A stretch of 64,000 nucleotides of DNA from Synchiropus splendidus (taxonomy: Eukaryota; Chordata; Actinopteri; Syngnathiformes; Callionymidae). Both the position numbers and the translations under genes were made by a program. The notes below the pieces were generated by a model that saw nothing but the letters and a program-made list of their open reading frames with translations, was not told the DNA's origin and searched no databases. Positions 61,465 to 64,000 of the stretch are shown piece by piece. The DNA lies in contig NC_071343.1 in NCBI RefSeq assembly GCF_027744825.2, forward strand, positions 15,114,866 to 15,178,865, in the 5' to 3' direction. How positions within the stretch are numbered: position 1 is the first letter of the stretch; every line of letters begins with the position of its first letter.

Positions 61465-64000
61465 TCAGTTAACGTAATTGACCACGTCGTTGAGCAGGAC
61501 CGAGGCCTGGTCTAGTGCGCGGGTGGCGTCTTGGGTTGCAAACGTTTCATTGGGGATGAGTGGGAAAGGATGGCAGTTGGGGTATTGAGTTCTCTTGGCA
61601 TCCACACCAAGGTCCATCAGCTCTTGCACGAGCGCCGGCATGCGGGTCAGTTTGTCACTGTACGGCTTCACCTTTTGAGCAAGACCTAAAATTGAGGCTT
61701 CCTCTGGACGTTTACCATTTCTTCTGAGCTCGGCAGCGATGAGAGCCTTTTCTACAGCTTGATGGATTTTGAAAAGACACCACTCTGTGCTTTTTCCCGA
61801 GTCATGGTAAGCTGCATTTAAATCACACCGTGCCTGTCGAATCCAGCGCCGGGCTTCTGCTCGGTCAGCCCTCGGGACGTTTCCGTGGTGGCTCCAAAAG
61901 TCGTACGAGCGGTTCCGTCGGGTGAAATTCTCTCGGTGGGTTCTGTGGTGTCGGGCTTCTTGATCCCATGTGTCGTAAAAGTGCCTGAAGTTGAAGCCTT
62001 CGAAGTTGAAGTGACTCCGTGAAGATGCTGAAAATCCAGAACTTTGGTGGTTAGTTGAGTTCCTCCCTTGTCTTAGCTCCTTGATTCTATTCTTTAGATA
62101 CTTGAACGCCTCAGTGGCGAGCTGTTGGCAGTCTGGGTTTTTGTCGGGGTGCCATCGAAGGTACAATCGTTTGATGGCTTTGCATCTTTCCTCCTCAGGA
62201 AGGGTCCAGATTTCAGCCAGACATTCATCGATTTCTTTTTTAGCTTCTTCCAAACTTGTAGGTGAGGATCTTGGAGGGGGTCTTTGAGGGTTGGGCGGGG
62301 GAGCGTGTGGCACCGCTCCGTCCACCAGCTGCATCTCCATGGAAGAGGATGCAGATGCCATTTCTTCAACGTTTAGGTTCTGCCCACATTTTATTTGGTA
62401 TATGTCGAGACAGCTTACTTCTTTTGGCTCGTCGTCTCCGAGATCGATGATGAATCGCCGAGAGTATAGACCCGTGGAGCCAGGTATTTCCTCCAGAACA
62501 ACTGCGTACACGTACTTGTCGTTTGTGTAGTAGCCAACATATTCTCCTTCTTCATAGTTGTTCAGGACATTCATGTCCAAACTGTCCAGCCATTCCTCTG
62601 GAATCTCCATGCCTGGTGCTGCCGTGCTGGGCCGATCACTTTCTGCGCTATGGTGGATCTCATGCTTTTCCAATGTCTTCTCGACGTCCTCTGGGCTCTC
62701 ACACATCAGGAGTAGCCCAATAACTGTGTGGTGTGTTTCTGCAATACTGTCACCTAAGAGGGATGAGATCTCCTTTGTCAGGGTCAAAATGATTTCATTC
62801 ATCTCCTTCAGACCAGTGGTGCCACTGTGTTTGAGGAAGAAAATACACCCAAATGGCTCTCGCTTGACAAGAACGTCGGTCTCTGCAACGGTGTCGGGCA
62901 GAGCTTCGCCCTGCATCCACAGCTCCGTCCTCAGGCTTCTGCAGCAAACGATCTGAATGCTTCCAAAGAGCTTGTTACACAGATCTGACGCCTCTTCGTG
63001 TGTCACCTGACCTTGTGAATGCGCTCGAATCAGACATATCAGCCCGTAGCGGAAGCATGCCGAGGACAAGTGTCGATCAAACCATCCACTAAATTCACAA
63101 CTTGTCCCAAGCTCGCACCGATCCTGGTTGCCCTCCACAAGCTTCTCCTCTGTCAAATGAGACAACATCATGGGTCGAAGTGCTTCAGGAAGTAAACGCA
63201 CCAATCGCCTGTGCTCATAAGGATCAAGACCCAAATAGCATGCGGATAAATTCTTCAGCAGTTGGTATCTGTTTCGCAGGGCGTTTTCCAATCGTTCCCT
63301 CTTAAAGGCAGTGTCGTTGTAATACAGGGAGTCTGAGGGGCACACGTTCCCGTCCACTGAAAGGAGGTACAATCGCTGCACGTTCTGAAACAGAGACTGG
63401 GTTTGTTGAGATTCCTTGATCAAATGAAACAACTGCTGAGTGGCACGTCGGACAGTTTTCTCTTGATTCAGGTGGAGTCGTTTTTTAGCGCTGGAATCGG
63501 CATGTACTGCAGCCAGAACACTGCAATACTGCTCCACTGTCGGGTCTTCCCTCACCCCGATTTCCATGAAGAACTCCTTGCACACGACATACTTGGGCGG
63601 AATTATGTAGAAATATGGTCTGAAGTCAAGGTCATCCTCGAGCTTGAGTGAGGTGTCCCTAGCTCTCACGAGCCTCGTGTCCTTTTCTACCAAAACCACA
63701 GGGAGGCCGTCCAAAGGTCGGCCTTCAAAGCCGGTGGCTTGCAACTGTTCGTACGAGTACTTGAACACCTCAGCGCGGGTCTTCAGGAGAGGTTCTGATT
63801 CACAAGGCGACTGACAGATGTTGCTCAAGTTTTGGACGATGAATTCTGGCGGTGGGAGTTCGACTGCTCCAGCGTTTGTCAGGATTTTCTCTGAGCCATG
63901 AAGTGGAACTCTGATGATGGGCATTGATGACCAAATAAGCTGCTGCTGCTTTCTGTTACTTTCTATCAAGGATCCATTGATTTTGACAGGGATGTCTGGA
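61465..64000 (-). CDS. Sacsin-like protein, C-terminal part (DnaJ and HEPN), 5' partial
   Basis: One uninterrupted frame of 844 codons plus TGA (61467-61465) runs to the window edge; upstream bases to 64000 stay open, so the true start is outside. Sacsin is a giant co-chaperone and proteostasis protein acting on intermediate filaments and mitochondria, normally encoded mostly by one huge last exon, which fits the lack of introns. Visible order in this fragment (numbered from the edge): a conserved region with FYIIPPKYVVCKEFF; EGEYVGYYTNDKYVYAVVLE near 485; a Pro-rich spacer; a J domain near 590-655 with the HPD motif (RLYLRWHPDKNPDC) that stimulates Hsp70; an Arg/His-rich spacer; and a HEPN domain from about 711 to the end (RWIRQARCDLNAAYHDSG, HQAVEKALIAAELRR). 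The canonical sacs gene and a fish sacsin-like paralogue cannot be separated from this end alone, so no symbol is given. Confidence 0.9.
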   Translation of the reverse strand, partial: PDIPVKINGSLIESNRKQQQLIWSSMPIIRVPLHGSEKILTNAGAVELPPPEFIVQNLSNICQSPCESEPLLKTRAEVFKYSYEQLQATGFEGRPLDGLPVVLVEKDTRLVRARDTSLKLEDDLDFRPYFYIIPPKYVVCKEFFMEIGVREDPTVEQYCSVLAAVHADSSAKKRLHLNQEKTVRRATQQLFHLIKESQQTQSLFQNVQRLYLLSVDGNVCPSDSLYYNDTAFKRERLENALRNRYQLLKNLSACYLGLDPYEHRRLVRLLPEALRPMMLSHLTEEKLVEGNQDRCELGTSCEFSGWFDRHLSSACFRYGLICLIRAHSQGQVTHEEASDLCNKLFGSIQIVCCRSLRTELWMQGEALPDTVAETDVLVKREPFGCIFFLKHSGTTGLKEMNEIILTLTKEISSLLGDSIAETHHTVIGLLLMCESPEDVEKTLEKHEIHHSAESDRPSTAAPGMEIPEEWLDSLDMNVLNNYEEGEYVGYYTNDKYVYAVVLEEIPGSTGLYSRRFIIDLGDDEPKEVSCLDIYQIKCGQNLNVEEMASASSSMEMQLVDGAVPHAPPPNPQRPPPRSSPTSLEEAKKEIDECLAEIWTLPEEERCKAIKRLYLRWHPDKNPDCQQLATEAFKYLKNRIKELRQGRNSTNHQSSGFSASSRSHFNFEGFNFRHFYDTWDQEARHHRTHRENFTRRNRSYDFWSHHGNVPRADRAEARRWIRQARCDLNAAYHDSGKSTEWCLFKIHQAVEKALIAAELRRNGKRPEEASILGLAQKVKPYSDKLTRMPALVQELMDLGVDAKRTQYPNCHPFPLIPNETFATQDATRALDQASVLLNDVVNYVN
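61468..61870 (-). other. HEPN domain of the sacsin-like protein
   Basis: All-helical C-terminal block starting ARRWIRQARCDLNAA. In sacsin this domain dimerises and binds nucleotides. No tRNA-cutting RxxxxH-type motif is claimed here. Confidence 0.85.
62070..62260 (-). other. J domain of the sacsin-like protein
   Basis: Helix II/III core with HPD at about 62143-62151: EERCKAIKRLYLRWHPDKNP, then ATEAFKYLKNRIKEL. The intact HPD predicts Hsp70 stimulation. Confidence 0.9.

Noticed and set aside
1..64000. CRISPR arrays, operons, bacterial promoters, prophage
   Set aside because: Intron-bearing vertebrate genes dominate and no array of spaced direct repeats is present; the tandem repeats are ordinary microsatellites.

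Overview
This is vertebrate nuclear DNA, almost certainly from a teleost fish. Genes are split by GT-AG introns, many of them only 60-90 bp. Non-coding DNA carries TA, GT and ATT microsatellites, hAT-type DNA transposon relics and LINE 3' tails of kinds common in fish. There is no bacterial, phage or CRISPR content, and I recognised no tRNA or rRNA gene.

Three protein-coding genes explain the coding signal. (1) 1317-4670 (+) is cflar (c-FLIP), an inhibitor of death-receptor apoptosis. It has eight coding exons: two death effector domains and a caspase-like domain that lacks the catalytic His and Cys. (2) 5787-59602 (+) is a complete dip2a. Its 38 coding exons sum to 4755 nt (1584 codons plus stop) and encode an N-terminal DMAP1-binding region, a Ser-rich linker and two adenylate-forming (AMP-binding-like) domains. 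Intron 1 is about 31 kb, while exons 8-38 lie within 10 kb. (3) 64000-61465 (-) is the 3' end of a sacsin-like gene, one uninterrupted coding block with a DnaJ domain and a C-terminal HEPN domain. Its reading frame runs off the right edge of the window.

Layout: 1-845 has no recognisable gene; 846-1085 is a LINE fragment; 1086-1316 is the cflar promoter and leader, with interferon-response-like and CRE-like motifs. cflar's last poly(A) signal lies about 0.3 kb before the CpG-rich first-exon region of dip2a, in the same orientation. dip2a introns 1, 2, 4, 5 and 6 hold most of the non-coding DNA, including two hAT-like non-autonomous elements (8306-9104 and 38841-39636). dip2a and the sacsin-like gene converge tail to tail, with 3' UTRs that probably abut or overlap near 61.1 kb.

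The genes are not a pathway cluster in any known sense. cflar acts at the death-inducing signalling complex, dip2a is linked to acyl/acetyl-CoA and lipid metabolism and to neuronal morphology, and sacsin is a large co-chaperone. I see no undescribed system. The points most worth checking are a one-nucleotide phase conflict between cflar exons 5 and 6, stop-free introns of 3n length in cflar and dip2a, an upstream-ATG-rich dip2a leader, and the interferon-type motif in the cflar promoter.
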